IMG/VR virus record: IMGVR_UViG_3300034375_000036
Span: 1 to 31,778 of that record
DNA from: a virus
Length of the DNA: 31,778 bases
Strand: one strand, 5' to 3'
Under the pieces are notes generated by a model. That model did no database searches, was not told the DNA's origin, and worked only from the letters and a program-made list of their open reading frames with translations. Position numbers and translations under genes: made by a program. This document shows, piece by piece, positions 31,052 to 31,778 of this stretch (position 1 is the stretch's first letter; each line of letters starts with the position of its first letter).

Positions 31052-31669
31052 ATGGAAAAAGTTTACACGCAAGTTTCACACAAAATCGCTGTCAAAAACA
31101 TTAAGGCAATGTTTAAAGCATCGTCTCAAACACAAATTGACGCTGGCATGGCATGGTATCAAAACGCGCAAGATCAGGCGCAAGCGATAGCCATAAAGCA
31201 CGACATGCCGGTTTATATCGTTGTTGCTGTTATTGCCGCATTGTCGCCTAATAATAAATGGGCGCGTAACTTGCAAAATGCCGATGATCTTATCGCCGGT
31301 TTTATTGCCGGTGATGCAATTGAAACAATCAAAGTTTCCACATATCACAAGATGAAAGCGAAAGCATGGGCAATTCTGCAAGATATCCCCGATTATGACA
31401 TGGCAAAAACCATGCTAAACGGTCAAAAAATTACGTCATTTTTCATGGATATTATGGGCGAGTTTAATGTCACGATAGACGGACATGCGCGTAATATCGC
31501 TTATAATGAAAGAGTAGGATTAACAGACGATCGCACAAATATAGGCGTTAGAGAATATCGCGCATTGCAAGAGGCCTACTATGAAGCGGCGCGTGATCTT
31601 GATCTGATGCCATATCAATTACAGGCCATTACATGGACAACATGGCGCGAATTACACGGGATTGTATAG
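31052..31669 (+). CDS. Probable nucleic-acid enzyme, HhH glycosylase-like pattern (DUF7178-like)
   Basis: 205 residues, ATG with AAGGG upstream, 25 bases after the preceding gene. The protein is all-helical. Conserved-looking blocks: VVAVIAALSPNNKWARNLQN (57-76), LNGQKITSFFMDIMG (122-136), VTIDGHARNIAYNERVGL (140-157), and YQLQAITWTTWRELHG near the end. The G-x-K-x-x-x-F block followed by a V-x-x-D-x-H segment recalls the HhH-GPD DNA glycosylase arrangement, in which Lys and Asp are catalytic. I also associate the whole with a phage family, DUF7178 (name from memory). A base-excision or DNA-modification role is inference. Confidence 0.65.
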   Translation: MEKVYTQVSHKIAVKNIKAMFKASSQTQIDAGMAWYQNAQDQAQAIAIKHDMPVYIVVAVIAALSPNNKWARNLQNADDLIAGFIAGDAIETIKVSTYHKMKAKAWAILQDIPDYDMAKTMLNGQKITSFFMDIMGEFNVTIDGHARNIAYNERVGLTDDRTNIGVREYRALQEAYYEAARDLDLMPYQLQAITWTTWRELHGIV

Positions 31670-31672
31670 ACA

Positions 31673-31778
31673 ATGGATATTCAAAACTTATCACCTAATA
31701 GGCTCGTGCCTTATTATCTAATGTCGGGCTATCTGTACTATCATGCCAATGCGCAAGTTTTATCAGATGATGACTACG
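31673..31778 (+). CDS. N-terminus of an early protein, LigA N-domain-like (truncated by window edge)
   Basis: 35 residues visible (MDIQNLSPNRLVPYYLMSGY, then LYYHANAQVLSDDDY). The YYH-x-x-x-x-x-LSDDDY pattern recalls domain Ia of NAD-dependent DNA ligases (Y-x-x-D-x-P-x-x-SD-x-x-YD), which binds the nicotinamide half of NAD. Only the beginning is present, so this is tentative; small phage proteins with a stand-alone version of this segment are the alternative. Confidence 0.5.
   Translation, partial: MDIQNLSPNRLVPYYLMSGYLYYHANAQVLSDDDY

Noticed and set aside
1-31778. tRNA genes, CRISPR arrays, IS elements, integrase and attachment sites
   Set aside because: I looked on both strands and saw no cloverleaf with a T-loop, no spaced identical repeats, no transposase or recombinase motifs.

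Overview
The window looks like part of the genome of a lytic, short-tailed (podovirus-like) phage with moderate GC, most probably one that infects a marine bacterium. Three things support this. The leftward structural order is small terminase, TerL, portal, internal lytic protein, scaffold, major capsid protein, head protein, adaptor, nozzle, fibres and ejection protein, with no tape measure, tail tube or sheath. The conserved small proteins and the GG-(M/L)-(A/V) motifs are of kinds I associate with marine phages. There is also no tRNA, IS element, integrase or CRISPR array. The host assignment is inference.

Layout. Nearly everything from 30,056 down to 1 is on the minus strand, packed with 1-14 nt overlaps (TAATG, ATGA). 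Reading leftward: (i) 30.06-24.6 kb holds a cassette of small, mostly very basic proteins, including a compact SET-domain lysine methyltransferase, an HNH-like protein and a 46-residue Met/Lys/Gly peptide. (ii) 25.0-23.9 kb is lysis: a 3-TM holin, a small membrane protein and a T4-type lysozyme. (iii) 23.9-21.5 kb is DNA packaging. (iv) 21.5-11.7 kb is head and connector. (v) 11.7-3.4 kb holds three long fibres, two ending in S74 autoproteolytic chaperones and one in a G2-like chaperone, with small accessory proteins. (vi) 3.4-0.1 kb is an XhlA-like membrane protein and a 1040-residue protein with 11-residue repeats, probably an ejection protein. A further gene starts at 77 and leaves the window.

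Regulation. I can read three strong sigma70-type promoters on the minus strand: TTGACA-N17-TATAAT at 30,269-30,241, TTGACA-N16-TATAAC at 15,814-15,787 for the capsid gene, and TTGACA-N17-TATAAT at 10,014-9,986 for the adhesin module. The first is followed by two palindromic operator-like sites, TTAAGTGT(N0-1)ACACTTAA. The capsid unit has its own 5' stem-loop and an intrinsic terminator, so it looks separately expressed.

Right end. A roughly 745-bp intergenic region, rich in inverted repeats, separates the late genes from a rightward, probably early, set: a 74-aa protein, a 205-aa protein with glycosylase-like motifs, and a truncated gene. This end has a different sequence signature. GATC is absent from the first 17.2 kb and occurs only 6 times in the first 30.4 kb, yet 9 times in the last 1.4 kb; CGCG is also enriched there. 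This points to a mosaic junction, or to selection acting on only part of the genome.
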